Made by a program: the position numbers and the translations under genes | In this document: positions 10,795 through 20,553 of the stretch, in pieces | Layout: each line of letters begins with the position of its first letter | Position numbering within the stretch: the first letter of the stretch is position 1 | Notes under the pieces: model-generated | Database searches by the model: none | What the model was told of the DNA's origin: nothing | The model's input: the letters and a program-made list of their open reading frames with translations, nothing else | Source: Clostridiales bacterium | GTDB lineage: Bacteria > Bacillota > Clostridia > Christensenellales > Aristaeellaceae | DNA length: 64,000 bases | Assembly (NCBI GenBank): GCA_015056205.1 | Contig: SVGS01000002.1 | Coordinates: forward strand, 1-64,000 | Reading direction: 5' to 3'

Positions 10795-10841
10795 GGCCGC
10801 ATGTTCCTTTCCGGGGTGTATATAAAGCTTGTCAGCCGCCT

Positions 10842-11867
10842 TCAGTTTCCCTCTTTTCTCGGGTCACGGCGGAAGCACGGAATCTCCTTGCACGGCGTCC
10901 TGTAGGCATATCTTTCGCCGCGGCCGCCGATGGCATGATACCAGTTTCCCGTCACCTCGTTTACGATCCGGAGGGCGTCGGCGGTTTCCTCCATCTCAAA
11001 CAGCAGAATGCGCTTGCGGATATGATCGTTCGGGCAATGGCAGGCCATCATCAGCTGCCGTGAAAAAGTATAAAAGAGCATCCCGTGTCCCCCGTCCAGG
11101 GAATAAAGCGGCTCTTTCCTTTGCTGCCAGGGGCCCGTGATTTCTCCGCTTTCGCTGACCGCATAGGATATGGCGTAACTGCCGCCGGAGGTAAACCCGG
11201 ACCAGAGCATCAGCAATTTCCCGTCCGGAAGCCTGTGCAGGAACGGGCCGTCCGTCACGCCGCTTGCTCCCGTCCACGGGCCGTCGGAAGCACGGAAAAG
11301 GATGACCGGCTCCCCTGCCGCTTCCCCCAGATCTTCGGACAGCGGTATGGCGCAGATCTGTCCGTCATCCACCTGCAGCCATTCATGGCAGAATACCAGC
11401 CAGGGTTCGCCTTTCCGGTCAATATACAGCGTTCCGTCCAGGCAGTGCCAGCCCTCCGGCGTCAGCGGTTCTTCCCGAACCGGGCGGAACGGCCCCTTCG
11501 GGCTGTCCGACACCAGGCACTGGCAGCGGCGGTAAGTTCCTTCCGCCCGGAACGAGCTGATCAGATAGTACTTTCCCCGCCACAGATGGCATTCCGGAGC
11601 CCAGTAATCCCGGTCCGCCCAGAAACTGCCTTTTTCAAAGCACACCCGCGGTGCGGACCAATGGATCAGGTCCGGGCTTTCCAGCACATAGAAGTGGCCG
11701 GGACCGGCAGGCACATCCGGAAAACGTTCCGAATCCACGAACTGGACATAGGTATAATACCGGCCGCTTGCCTCGTCCGGGAGAATAAACGGGTCGCTGA
11801 TATGGACGTCCCGGATATGGTACGGATAAGCTTTCAGGTCCGCCAGGTGATCAGCACACTGAAACAT
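10842..11867 (-). CDS. glycoside hydrolase family 43-like protein
   Basis: VHISDPFILPDEASGRYYTY, YWAPECHLWRGKYYL, GMLFYTF five-bladed beta-propeller features. Confidence 0.82.
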   Translation of the reverse strand: MFQCADHLADLKAYPYHIRDVHISDPFILPDEASGRYYTYVQFVDSERFPDVPAGPGHFYVLESPDLIHWSAPRVCFEKGSFWADRDYWAPECHLWRGKYYLISSFRAEGTYRRCQCLVSDSPKGPFRPVREEPLTPEGWHCLDGTLYIDRKGEPWLVFCHEWLQVDDGQICAIPLSEDLGEAAGEPVILFRASDGPWTGASGVTDGPFLHRLPDGKLLMLWSGFTSGGSYAISYAVSESGEITGPWQQRKEPLYSLDGGHGMLFYTFSRQLMMACHCPNDHIRKRILLFEMEETADALRIVNEVTGNWYHAIGGRGERYAYRTPCKEIPCFRRDPRKEGN

Positions 11868-11950
11868 CGTATGTTCCTCCTCTTCGGTTCAGAAAGGTCT
11901 GCTTCTTATTCTACCTGTATTCCGGACGTTTGACAATGGAAAGAACCGGT

Positions 11951-13045
11951 TCAGGCAGGCGCTTTCAGTTCACTGATCATTGTCAGCAGGTCCAGATAAA
12001 ACGAACGGATATCGTGCCTGTGCATCAGTCCGCCCTGCAGCCACATATGGTCCCCCCGGACAACCGGAAAAACGTTCCACATTCCGCATTCCGCGTTTTC
12101 CCTGTTCAGGGGCTTTGACGGGGCGCCTGTGGGAACCATCGCGGATACGGTGTTGACCAGTCCGTCGTTCTCTCGCCAGCTTTCATCGACGGCCATCCCG
12201 CCGGCCGTCCTGCCGGAATAGGCTCCGATCTGCCTGCTCCGCGCGACGAACAGCGGCTCCATCCCGCGCGCGGGAAGAAAGGTTCCGTCCGGCTGTTTTT
12301 TCGCGGCGCTGCAGGGTACGGAGAAATAAAATACATCCGGCAGGGTGGTGATCCGCAGGTTCAGTTCCCGCGCGCGGTCCAGATACATATCGTAGTTAGC
12401 ATTGTCCCGCTCATCCCGCCCGTCGGGTTTGCCCTTTGTGCTCATCGACAGGATCCGGGCCAGAATCTTACTCCACCAGGGAACCTTCACACCGGCGGGA
12501 TCAAAATCCGGATCCCGGAACAGGTCCAATGCCGTCGAGCCGTTCATGGGAGAAGCCAGGGTCACGATGCTGTGAATGGGGTTGTTCCCGAGGCCGGTAA
12601 ACAGGGGCGATATTTCATCCGGCGGAGTATCCGCCCGTTCTTCCGCGTCCCCATGCGCCAGCAGTTCGGAAAACATGCGCACCGTCGCGCCTCCGAAGGA
12701 GTGGCCCAGCAGCACCAGGCGTTTCTTCCCGTTCCATTCCGGGATCAGCGGACTGCCCGAAAAGTCCCGGCCGTACCGGTCATGCCGGTATGCCGCGCTG
12801 TGAGCTTTTCCATAATCTGTCCGTGTCCCGGCAAGCTGCGCGTAGAGCTCGCAGGCCCTGTCCCAGGCGCTGCCGGCCGGCGAAACAGACGCGGCATAGC
12901 AATCGAAGCCTTTCTCCCGAAGGAAGGCCATCAGGTCGCCGCCCCGCATGCCCCAGTAAGGCATCCGGCGATAGGTTTTGTCATAGCTTCCCCAGCCGGA
13001 AAGGCCGTGCACAAAGACAAACTGTAAACCGCTCATCCGTTTCAC
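11951..13045 (-). CDS. lipase/triacylglycerol lipase-like alpha/beta hydrolase
   Basis: FVHGLSGWG oxyanion region, LLGHSFGGATVRMF nucleophile elbow, TLASPMNGST. Confidence 0.75.
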   Translation of the reverse strand: MKRMSGLQFVFVHGLSGWGSYDKTYRRMPYWGMRGGDLMAFLREKGFDCYAASVSPAGSAWDRACELYAQLAGTRTDYGKAHSAAYRHDRYGRDFSGSPLIPEWNGKKRLVLLGHSFGGATVRMFSELLAHGDAEERADTPPDEISPLFTGLGNNPIHSIVTLASPMNGSTALDLFRDPDFDPAGVKVPWWSKILARILSMSTKGKPDGRDERDNANYDMYLDRARELNLRITTLPDVFYFSVPCSAAKKQPDGTFLPARGMEPLFVARSRQIGAYSGRTAGGMAVDESWRENDGLVNTVSAMVPTGAPSKPLNRENAECGMWNVFPVVRGDHMWLQGGLMHRHDIRSFYLDLLTMISELKAPA

Positions 13046-13060
13046 CCTCCTGTCTCACGA

Positions 13061-13492
13061 ATGATATCACTTCCGGTATTTCTTTGTCCATATTTGATAA
13101 AACCCATAATTTGGGTTATCGCCAAAAAGCTGGCGCTCCGGCACCCGGAGGAAAAAGCGGAGCCTGTTCCGGATCTGGCGGAAAGTGCCAGGCTCTATAT
13201 CGACGCTCACTACATGGAACCGGTGACCGTCGCCGGGATTGCGGCTGCCCTGTTCGTCACCCCCGTCTATCTCGGCCAGGTTTTCCGGAAAGCCATGAAC
13301 ATGACAATCCGGCAGTATCTGATGACCGTACGGATCGAGCGGACCAAGGAACTGCTTGAGCGGACCTCCCTTCATGTCTATGAGATTGCCGACCGGGTAG
13401 GATTCGCCGAAAGCAAATACCTGGTTGCCTGCTTTCAGAAAGAAACCGGCCTTTCCCCCGCCGCCTGGCGAAGGGAAAAGGCCGGAAAATGA
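13061..13492 (+). pseudogene. AraC/YesN-type regulator, C-terminal HTH remnant
   Basis: HTH_18 sequence VAGIAAALFVTPVYLGQVFRKAMNMTIRQYLMTVRIERTKELL...IADRVGFAESKYLVACFQKETGLSPAAWR; no receiver/N-terminal domain in frame. Confidence 0.65.
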
Positions 13493-13515
13493 CGCGCTGC
13501 CCGTCGGTCATTCCT

Positions 13516-13926
13516 TTATTTGATGATTGCCGCGGCAAATTCCGCGGCCGCTTTCAGATCTTCAGCATTGGGCCTGCCTTTGTGCATGCCCTTAAACTCA
13601 CCCTTGCAGTGAAATTCCCGCTCATCCATCGGAATGCCGATCTTGTCCGCTTCCGCCTTCACCTTCTTAAAGGTGGAATTGAGCATAGCCGCTGAGCCGA
13701 AATTGACAATCTTTCCGACCTTCGCTTTATCCAGCCCCTGAATGAACTTTCTGACTTCCGGATCAATACTGAAAGCGTAATAGGAGTTTCCGAGAAAAAG
13801 AACATCCACCGGCTCGGTGATCGGACTGCTGATCGGAAGCGCTTCCGTACCGGCCGCTTTGGCCACCGCTTCCGCGAGTTTTTTTGTGTTCCCTGTCTTT
13901 GTGTAATATCTTACCGCGATTTTCAT
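13516..13926 (-). CDS. flavodoxin family protein
   Basis: MKIAVRYYTKTGNTKKLAEAVAKAAG FMN-binding start. Confidence 0.82.
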   Translation of the reverse strand: MKIAVRYYTKTGNTKKLAEAVAKAAGTEALPISSPITEPVDVLFLGNSYYAFSIDPEVRKFIQGLDKAKVGKIVNFGSAAMLNSTFKKVKAEADKIGIPMDEREFHCKGEFKGMHKGRPNAEDLKAAAEFAAAIIK

Positions 13927-14139
13927 GACAAGTCTCCTTCCATCCTCTTTTTCAGCAGCATTCTATCGGACAGAGAAACGTCTGTCAACCAATCCGCAGA
14001 GCCGCTTTTTTCGTTTTGGGAAGAATATGATACCGTAATTTTCTCTTCCGGCCCTGTTTTTCTCTCCCGCTTTGTCCTATGCTATACGCGTACCGAATGA
14101 GCGGTACATGCGAAACGGACGAAATGGAGGAACATCACA

Positions 14140-14445
14140 ATGCTGCGCCTGCTTGGTATTCTGGCTCTGGGAAACATGATCTTCGGCGACGATCGTCATC
14201 GCCGTAACGGCAGTTTCCCCGGCGGCCTTTTGATCCTGCCTGTGCTGATGTTTGGCGGCTGGTTTGCGATTGCTGTCATCGGCGGAGTATTGGGCCTTGC
14301 CGGTTCCATCATCGGCGGGATCTTCTCCGGACTGACTTCTCTTGCTTCCGGCGCTTTCTCCGGCACCGGTGTTGTTATCGGCATCGTGATCGGCCTCGCG
14401 CTGTACTTCCGGCTGAAGAAGAGAGACGAAACGACAGAGGAATGA
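14140..14445 (+). CDS. small glycine-rich membrane protein of unknown function
   Basis: 101-aa ORF, two hydrophobic Gly-rich segments, aatggagg SD region. Confidence 0.6.
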   Translation: MLRLLGILALGNMIFGDDRHRRNGSFPGGLLILPVLMFGGWFAIAVIGGVLGLAGSIIGGIFSGLTSLASGAFSGTGVVIGIVIGLALYFRLKKRDETTEE

Positions 14446-14448
14446 TCG

Positions 14449-15774
14449 TCATCCCGGTTCCGGCAGTTCTGCCGCGCCGGTGGCGGTTTTCGGATCGGGA
14501 ATCGTCACCGTAACCACCGTTCCGCCTCCTTCCCGGGATGTGATCTCCAGTTTTCCCTCGCACATCCATTCCAGCCGTTCCCGGATATTCTTCAGGGCGG
14601 GATACGATTCGGATTTTTCCGCCGCTTCAAATCCGGGACCGTTGTCTTCCACAACAATCACGCCGGCGGAATCCGTATGGCAGGTCCGGATCGTTATATG
14701 AAGCGGTCCTGCATACGGATTCATGCCGTGTTTGACGGCATTCTCCGCAATGGGCTGCAAGGTCAGCGGCGGCAGGCGGAAATTGGTAAACCGCGTATCA
14801 TACTCCACAAGCAGCATGTCCTCATGCTGCGCCTTTTCCACGGCAAGGTAGGACCGCGTATGATCCAGTTCCGCCGAAAAGGGAACGGGGGTCTCGCTGG
14901 CAACAGCGTTAAAGTTTTTGCGAAGATAGTCCGTGAAATCCATCGTAACCTGCCGGGCTTTCTGCGGGTTAAGATTACAAAGGCTGTAGATGCTCATCAG
15001 GGTATTGTAGATGAAGTGCGGCCGCATCTGCAGCACCATAATTCTTGCGCGCTGATTGGCGATTTCGCACTGCTGCTTCGCGATCTCCCGCTCCCGGTGC
15101 AGATCCTGATCGATCTGCTCAGACAGAATCCGGCTGTACATGGAAAGGCCGGTGAGAACTAAACTGACGTCGATGAGCGGGAAAATGTCAACGAACAGAT
15201 GAATGAACAGGGAGACCGTCATCGGCAGAACAGCAACGAGAAGACACATGAAGGTTTTACGGGAAAGCCTTTTTCTGCGCCGGATCGTGCCGGCGAGAGT
15301 AAGAAGCATGAGGACGGTTATCGGCAGCGGAATCAGCGGGTACAGCGGCCCCCGGACCAAAAGCTTTTCCGGTGATATCATGAAGAAGCTGTCTGAAAAC
15401 ACGGAGCTTAGGGTCACAGCCAGATAGGCAATCCCCAGGCCGGTTATGGTATGAAGGAACCTGCTCCCGCGGAGGCTTTCCCCGGCGGAGTGCAGCAGAA
15501 AAGCCGGCAGCATGAACATAGGCACCGCGAGGAACAGCGATTCCAGAAACAGGACGGTATAAATGAACGGAATCGAAGCGGAAAAAACCTGAAGAATCAG
15601 TTCGATAAAGCCAAAAAGGCTGTTCACGATCAGGATGAAAAAATACTGAAAGAAAAAATGCCTGTTCCATTCGTCGCCGCCATGCATAATCCTGGTAAAC
15701 CACAGTCCCGCCACACTCAGCGACAGCGCCGTGCCGATCATGAAGATATAGAAATAATCAAGCCAGTCGATCAC
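14449..15774 (-). CDS. sensor histidine kinase (LytS/YesM-like)
   Basis: MRPHFIYNTLMSIYSLC, ENAVKHGMNP, VVEDNGPGFE; probable GTG start overlapping upstream TGA (GTGA) rather than the ORF ATG at 15882. Confidence 0.82.
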   Translation of the reverse strand: MIDWLDYFYIFMIGTALSLSVAGLWFTRIMHGGDEWNRHFFFQYFFILIVNSLFGFIELILQVFSASIPFIYTVLFLESLFLAVPMFMLPAFLLHSAGESLRGSRFLHTITGLGIAYLAVTLSSVFSDSFFMISPEKLLVRGPLYPLIPLPITVLMLLTLAGTIRRRKRLSRKTFMCLLVAVLPMTVSLFIHLFVDIFPLIDVSLVLTGLSMYSRILSEQIDQDLHREREIAKQQCEIANQRARIMVLQMRPHFIYNTLMSIYSLCNLNPQKARQVTMDFTDYLRKNFNAVASETPVPFSAELDHTRSYLAVEKAQHEDMLLVEYDTRFTNFRLPPLTLQPIAENAVKHGMNPYAGPLHITIRTCHTDSAGVIVVEDNGPGFEAAEKSESYPALKNIRERLEWMCEGKLEITSREGGGTVVTVTIPDPKTATGAAELPEPG

Positions 15775-16373
15775 TTGTCTGTTCCTCCCGTTGAGAACGG
15801 ATAGCGCAGCTTTTTCAGCTGATCTCTCAGGCGCTCCGGGGTCAGCGGTTTCACCACAAATCCGCTGGCTTCGGTTGCCCATGCGTCAAGAGCATAGTCG
15901 GGATAGGCGGTCAGAAACACCACATTGGTGAGAGGGTTGATCTCCAGCAATCTGCGGCTCAGATCAAGGCCGCTGGCTGTTCCCAGCTCAATATCCAGAA
16001 TGGCCAGCGCAATCCGGTTCGTCTTCGCATAGTCAAGTGCCTCCTGCGGCCAGATAAAGCCCGTGATTACCGCAGAGGGCATAACCTCCTCCAGAACCGG
16101 CAGACTGTCGGAGAGAATGGCCTTGTTATCGTCCACCATGATCACAATGGGTGAATCATCGTTCTGGGCCGTAGCGGAAAACAGTGTGCCGATATCAGTC
16201 CCCAGAACTCTGGAGAGACGGGTAATCATCGCGGCATCCGGCATGCGGCTGCCGTTTTCCCACCGAACCACCGCGGAACGGGTCACGTACATCCGCTCCG
16301 CCAGTTCACGCTGAGACATTTCTTTTTCCGATCTCAGTTTCCTCAGCGTCTCCGCAAACAGCATATTCGTCAT
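15771..16373 (-). CDS. XRE-type HTH fused to a C-terminal response-regulator receiver domain
   Basis: MSQRELAERMYVTRSAVVRWENGSRMPD HTH, then IVIMVDDNKAI...LAILDIELG...VFLTAYPDYA...GFVVKPLTPE receiver. Confidence 0.85.
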   Translation of the reverse strand: MTNMLFAETLRKLRSEKEMSQRELAERMYVTRSAVVRWENGSRMPDAAMITRLSRVLGTDIGTLFSATAQNDDSPIVIMVDDNKAILSDSLPVLEEVMPSAVITGFIWPQEALDYAKTNRIALAILDIELGTASGLDLSRRLLEINPLTNVVFLTAYPDYALDAWATEASGFVVKPLTPERLRDQLKKLRYPFSTGGTDK

Positions 16374-16644
16374 CTCCGCAGTTACTCCTTTTTCCTTTTC
16401 CCCGTTATCTTACCCGTTATTTGCGGGAAAATCAAAGCGAAAATCACAGGAGAGTGTGACAATCCGGAACCCCCATTGAAAAACAGCTGAATAGATATTA
16501 GAATTACTCTGCATTTATATGCATTCCGGAAGCCCGGCTGCGCAGAGACGAATCCGCCCGGCGGTTGTCTTCGTTCCGGTTCCGCAGGGGATCAGATCCT
16601 CTGAATCAGTCAAAGAAGTATGCAGCAATGAATGAGAGGGAATC

Positions 16645-17742
16645 ATGGCGTTTTTACAAAGATTTGCAAGGTATATTGTCCCATCGGTTGATCCTGAAAT
16701 TTCCCGGGAAATTGACCGGAAAAGTATGCGGAATATTTATATCATTTCCGTACTTGTTCTGATTTTTGAAAGCCTGACCTTTATTGTGTTCCTTTCGGCA
16801 AAGGCACGATCCTTCGGTCATTATGAATGGGTCAGTACGCTCTACGTGATTTACTGTCTCCTGCTCTGCGGACTGGCTGTCTTTCTGTCAAAGAAAATGT
16901 TTCAGAACAGGAAGATTTCCCAAAAAAAGTGCGTTGCCGTCAAGGTTTTTTTCTTTGTCGCCTTTTCCCTTTGGGCTATTTTGACTGATTTCCGCCACTA
17001 CACCGTCCACGAACAGATGCTGACCTTCTATACGGTTAATCTGGTTATGGCATGCTTTATCATATTCAAACCGTGGACCGGCATGATCCTCTTCGGCTGT
17101 GCACATCTGGGAATGTACCTTTTGTGTTTTTCCTATGACCATGCTGCCGGAATTCAGCCGCTGAACATCCTGGTTCTTTGCCTGGCCTCGATTGCCTGCA
17201 ATGCGGTTCATTATCACAGTCATATTCATTCCAGTATGAAGGAACATCGTCTTAAAGAAAGCAATAAAGCGCTGGAAAATGCAAGCCACAGAGACGGCCT
17301 GACCGGTCTTAAAAACCGGCTGGCGCTTGAAGAGGACGCCGCGGCGGCAGACGGCAGGCATATAACCGCGTTCATGATTGACATTAATTATTTTAAGGAA
17401 ATCAATGACCGGTACGGGCATACCGTCGGTGATCAGATTTTGAGGGAAACAAGTTATATCCTGAAAAAACTGTTCCCCGGCGCCAGCTGCTATCGGTATG
17501 GCGGAGATGAATTCCTGGTTCTGACCCACAGGCCGGCCCAGGATAATTACGGCGCGCCGACATACGATTTTACCAATGAAGGTTCTGCCGTGAAGGTATC
17601 CCTTTCGATCGGCAGCGCCCAGGGAGATCCCACCGGCCATGAGGAGCTGTATGCATTGATTTCACTTGCGGACAAAGCGCTCTATGTCATTAAAAAGCGA
17701 ACTCATTCCATTGAAGGCGGCGGTCATGAAAGAAGAAACTGA
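16645..17742 (+). CDS. membrane-associated GGDEF diguanylate cyclase
   Basis: Several TM segments then FMIDINYFKEINDRYGHTVGDQIL...YRYGGDEFLVL. Confidence 0.9.
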   Translation: MAFLQRFARYIVPSVDPEISREIDRKSMRNIYIISVLVLIFESLTFIVFLSAKARSFGHYEWVSTLYVIYCLLLCGLAVFLSKKMFQNRKISQKKCVAVKVFFFVAFSLWAILTDFRHYTVHEQMLTFYTVNLVMACFIIFKPWTGMILFGCAHLGMYLLCFSYDHAAGIQPLNILVLCLASIACNAVHYHSHIHSSMKEHRLKESNKALENASHRDGLTGLKNRLALEEDAAAADGRHITAFMIDINYFKEINDRYGHTVGDQILRETSYILKKLFPGASCYRYGGDEFLVLTHRPAQDNYGAPTYDFTNEGSAVKVSLSIGSAQGDPTGHEELYALISLADKALYVIKKRTHSIEGGGHERRN

Positions 17743-17751
17743 GCCCTTCAA

Positions 17752-17787
17752 AAAAAGCGTCTCGCTCTGCGGAGTGAGGCGCTTTTT
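17752..17787 (+). terminator. rho-independent terminator
   Basis: AAAAAGCGTCTCGCTC-TGCG-GAGTGAGGCGCTTTTT, two positions G-U compatible. Confidence 0.75.
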
Positions 17788-17935
17788 GCGGAATTCATCC
17801 GGTGGACAAGGGACGCCCGGCATGGTATGATTCCGGTAACCCTTTACGCCGTGTGGCCCGGAAAAACAAATGAGCAGAGCAGCGGGGAACTGTTTCCGTA
17901 CGGATACGTCTTTCATTGCAGAGGAGGGATTCACG

Positions 17936-19858
17936 ATGAAAAAACAGCCGGCGGTGCTGACGGCCATCCTGTTTGTCCTTCTGCTTCTGGCAGGTTGTGC
18001 CTGCGCGGGCAGCAGCCAGACTCAGGAGCTGAAGATCCAGGTATCCTTTTCCACGCTGGAAGTCAAAGCCCTTGATACCGTCAAGGTGAAGATCTCGCTC
18101 ACGAACATATCGGGAAAGGATTTCGCGGGACCCATGACGCTGTATGATCCCTTCGGACTGCAGGTCAGGGAATTCGGCCATCCGGTCCTGAAAAACGGGG
18201 AAACGGCTTCCTGGTCCGGAAGATGCCTGATCTCGGAAAAAAGCATAGAAGCGGCGGCGGTCACCTACAAGGTGGAGTTCGCCATAGAAACGGAGAACGG
18301 AAAAATCCTGAAAAAGCGGGTCAACCTCAGGCAGGCCATCACCCCGCTGCAGCCCGATCCGACGCCGGTGCCCACGCCGGAACCGAAGCCGGAAGACTTT
18401 GACGACGTGCTGCTCTACGGTGTCTACCGGCCCAATCCGAGTACGGGCTGGGTATCTGTCGGCTGCGTGGACAGCGGCGGAAACATCTGGCTGGCGGAAA
18501 AAGCGGACGTGCGCTGGCCTGCCCGGGATCAGGATGTTCGGGAGATGCTGCGGACCCGCCGGGGAATGACAAAGTATCAGAATCTGATCGGCAGCCATTC
18601 CGACGGGATCGTACTGACGGACACCTGGTTTACCCGGGATGTGCCGGACATGGTGGCCGCTGTGCCGCAGCCGGCGGAGAGACCCCGGAAAACGGGGATC
18701 AACGTAGGCCAGGAAGCGGTCTGGGGACTGCGGAAGAATAAAGACGGCGGAGAGGAATCCGTCCTGCTGGGTATGGCGGGCAGCTATATGTACGAAAACC
18801 CGAGCCCGGACGCCCAGCGCCTGTATCTGTTCATGTGGCGGCTGCTGGCAAACAACGAGATCTTCAATGCCCGCGGCATCAGCTACGCGACGGAAGGCGT
18901 TTCTCCCGAAGGCTTCCGCGGAATCCCGGTGCGGGAATTCTTCGGCCTTGCGGAAGGCGACCTGAGCAAAGCGTCCGTCACGGCCTCCCGGCCGGACGCC
19001 GGGGGCCGCCCGGCGGAAGAGGAACTGTCGCCCGAGGAGATCGAGAAGATCCTGGAGCTCGCGGAGCGCGGCATGGTCATCCTGAAAGAGAACGCCCGGC
19101 AGATGCCGCGGGACGTCCTCACCTGTACCTTCACGGATGAACAGGGAAAGGAACTGGGACAGATCAGGCTCTTTACCCAGACCGTTGAATCGGAAGAGGG
19201 CGGAGAACCCATCCTCCGGACACTGGCCGTGGCGGAAGACGGAATGTACCGGACCGTCCTCGCTCCCCGCCCTGTGGATACGCTTACGAAAAAAGAGCTG
19301 CGCATGATGACTGTCCGGATCGAGGGGGTGGACTATATTGTCGGAAAGAGTACCCCGCGGGATCTGATCCGCCACGGATGGACCTGCTTCCCGGAATGGA
19401 CCGGCGCTTTCACCTTCGAGGATCCGGAAATGAACAACACGATCGAGGTGGAAACCATCGGCCATTCGCTGGACGAGCCGATCGTCCACATCTCCTGCCA
19501 GTTTGCCGGTGAACTCGACATTGAATACTGCGGATTTGACGGGATTCCGGATCCAAAAAACCCGGATGACCCGGACTGGGGTTATTACACGGATGAGCCG
19601 TATGAGGGGACACAGGGCGGACAGGTTCATGATACGGAAGAAGCGCCGGATCAGGCTGCGGAATACGATCCGGATGACGACTACGCCTGGGAGAAGCAGT
19701 GGATCGCGCTGACCGAATGGATCCATGATGTGCTCGGTGCCGGCCAGGATACCTCATCGCCCGGAACTTCCGTATGCATTCCCCTCAGCGATGGAAGATA
19801 TCTTTATCTCTACAGCAACAGCTCCCCCGTTTCGATCACCCTGAGCGAAATTGCATGA
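17936..19858 (+). CDS. lipoprotein of unknown function with Pro-rich linker
   Basis: MKKQPAVLTAILFVLLLLAGCACAG lipobox; PTPVPTPEPKPE linker. Confidence 0.75.
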   Translation: MKKQPAVLTAILFVLLLLAGCACAGSSQTQELKIQVSFSTLEVKALDTVKVKISLTNISGKDFAGPMTLYDPFGLQVREFGHPVLKNGETASWSGRCLISEKSIEAAAVTYKVEFAIETENGKILKKRVNLRQAITPLQPDPTPVPTPEPKPEDFDDVLLYGVYRPNPSTGWVSVGCVDSGGNIWLAEKADVRWPARDQDVREMLRTRRGMTKYQNLIGSHSDGIVLTDTWFTRDVPDMVAAVPQPAERPRKTGINVGQEAVWGLRKNKDGGEESVLLGMAGSYMYENPSPDAQRLYLFMWRLLANNEIFNARGISYATEGVSPEGFRGIPVREFFGLAEGDLSKASVTASRPDAGGRPAEEELSPEEIEKILELAERGMVILKENARQMPRDVLTCTFTDEQGKELGQIRLFTQTVESEEGGEPILRTLAVAEDGMYRTVLAPRPVDTLTKKELRMMTVRIEGVDYIVGKSTPRDLIRHGWTCFPEWTGAFTFEDPEMNNTIEVETIGHSLDEPIVHISCQFAGELDIEYCGFDGIPDPKNPDDPDWGYYTDEPYEGTQGGQVHDTEEAPDQAAEYDPDDDYAWEKQWIALTEWIHDVLGAGQDTSSPGTSVCIPLSDGRYLYLYSNSSPVSITLSEIA

Positions 19859-19945
19859 TGCACACGGCGCATCCTGCAATTTCGCCGGATTCCACTGTGC
19901 CATATATCAAGAGTCTCGAAATACGCTCTTGACGGCAACGGCTTT

Positions 19946-20467
19946 TCAGCCAGGGATGCTGAAATGAGCAGCATAGCGGCTGTCAGCAGGGAGAAGACGG
20001 TTCTTTTCCATTCGGATCAGATGCTCTTCATCCGGCTCACTGATCCCGTTCTTGAAATGATATCCCATTCTGAGATAGAAGGGCACGCCGGTGATGGAAG
20101 CCGGGATCTCGATCCGCTTCGCGCGCAGGAAGTACTCATCCCCTTCCAGGGTTTCCACGATCTTTCGGCCGATTCCCCTGCCCTGGTATTCCGGCAGTAC
20201 AAAGATCGTGAAAAGGCTGCTTTCGTCTTCCCTGTCCCAGTAAGGCCCGATTGCGCCACAGGCAATGATCTTCGCTTGATCCAGCGCCACATACATATGG
20301 GTCCATCCGGAAAGTTCGAGCACATGCTCAGGTGTTTCGGTCCTGATCAGTTCATCCATCAGTTCTGCAGGATAATCCTTCTTGCTTGAAATCTCAACAG
20401 TTGTGCGGATCAGCCGGGACACTTCTTCGGCATCCCTGTTTTCAAAACGTCTGACAGTCACGTTCAT
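19946..20467 (-). CDS. GNAT family N-acetyltransferase
   Basis: IFVLPEYQGRGIGRKIVETLE, VPFYLRMGYHF. Confidence 0.85.
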   Translation of the reverse strand: MNVTVRRFENRDAEEVSRLIRTTVEISSKKDYPAELMDELIRTETPEHVLELSGWTHMYVALDQAKIIACGAIGPYWDREDESSLFTIFVLPEYQGRGIGRKIVETLEGDEYFLRAKRIEIPASITGVPFYLRMGYHFKNGISEPDEEHLIRMEKNRLLPADSRYAAHFSIPG

Positions 20468-20553
20468 TTTTTTCTCCTCCAATGGCCGCTTATCTCAAAA
20501 CGCCCTGCCGGGCAGCCCGGTATAATAAATGCATGTTTATGATCCTTTTTATT

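Noticed and set aside
16440-16644. Possible c-di-GMP riboswitch ahead of the GGDEF gene
   Set aside because: I could not find a convincing GEMM-like core or paired stems by eye.
17795-19726. 643-aa minus-strand ORF
   Set aside because: Shadow of the lipoprotein gene; no signal or domain.
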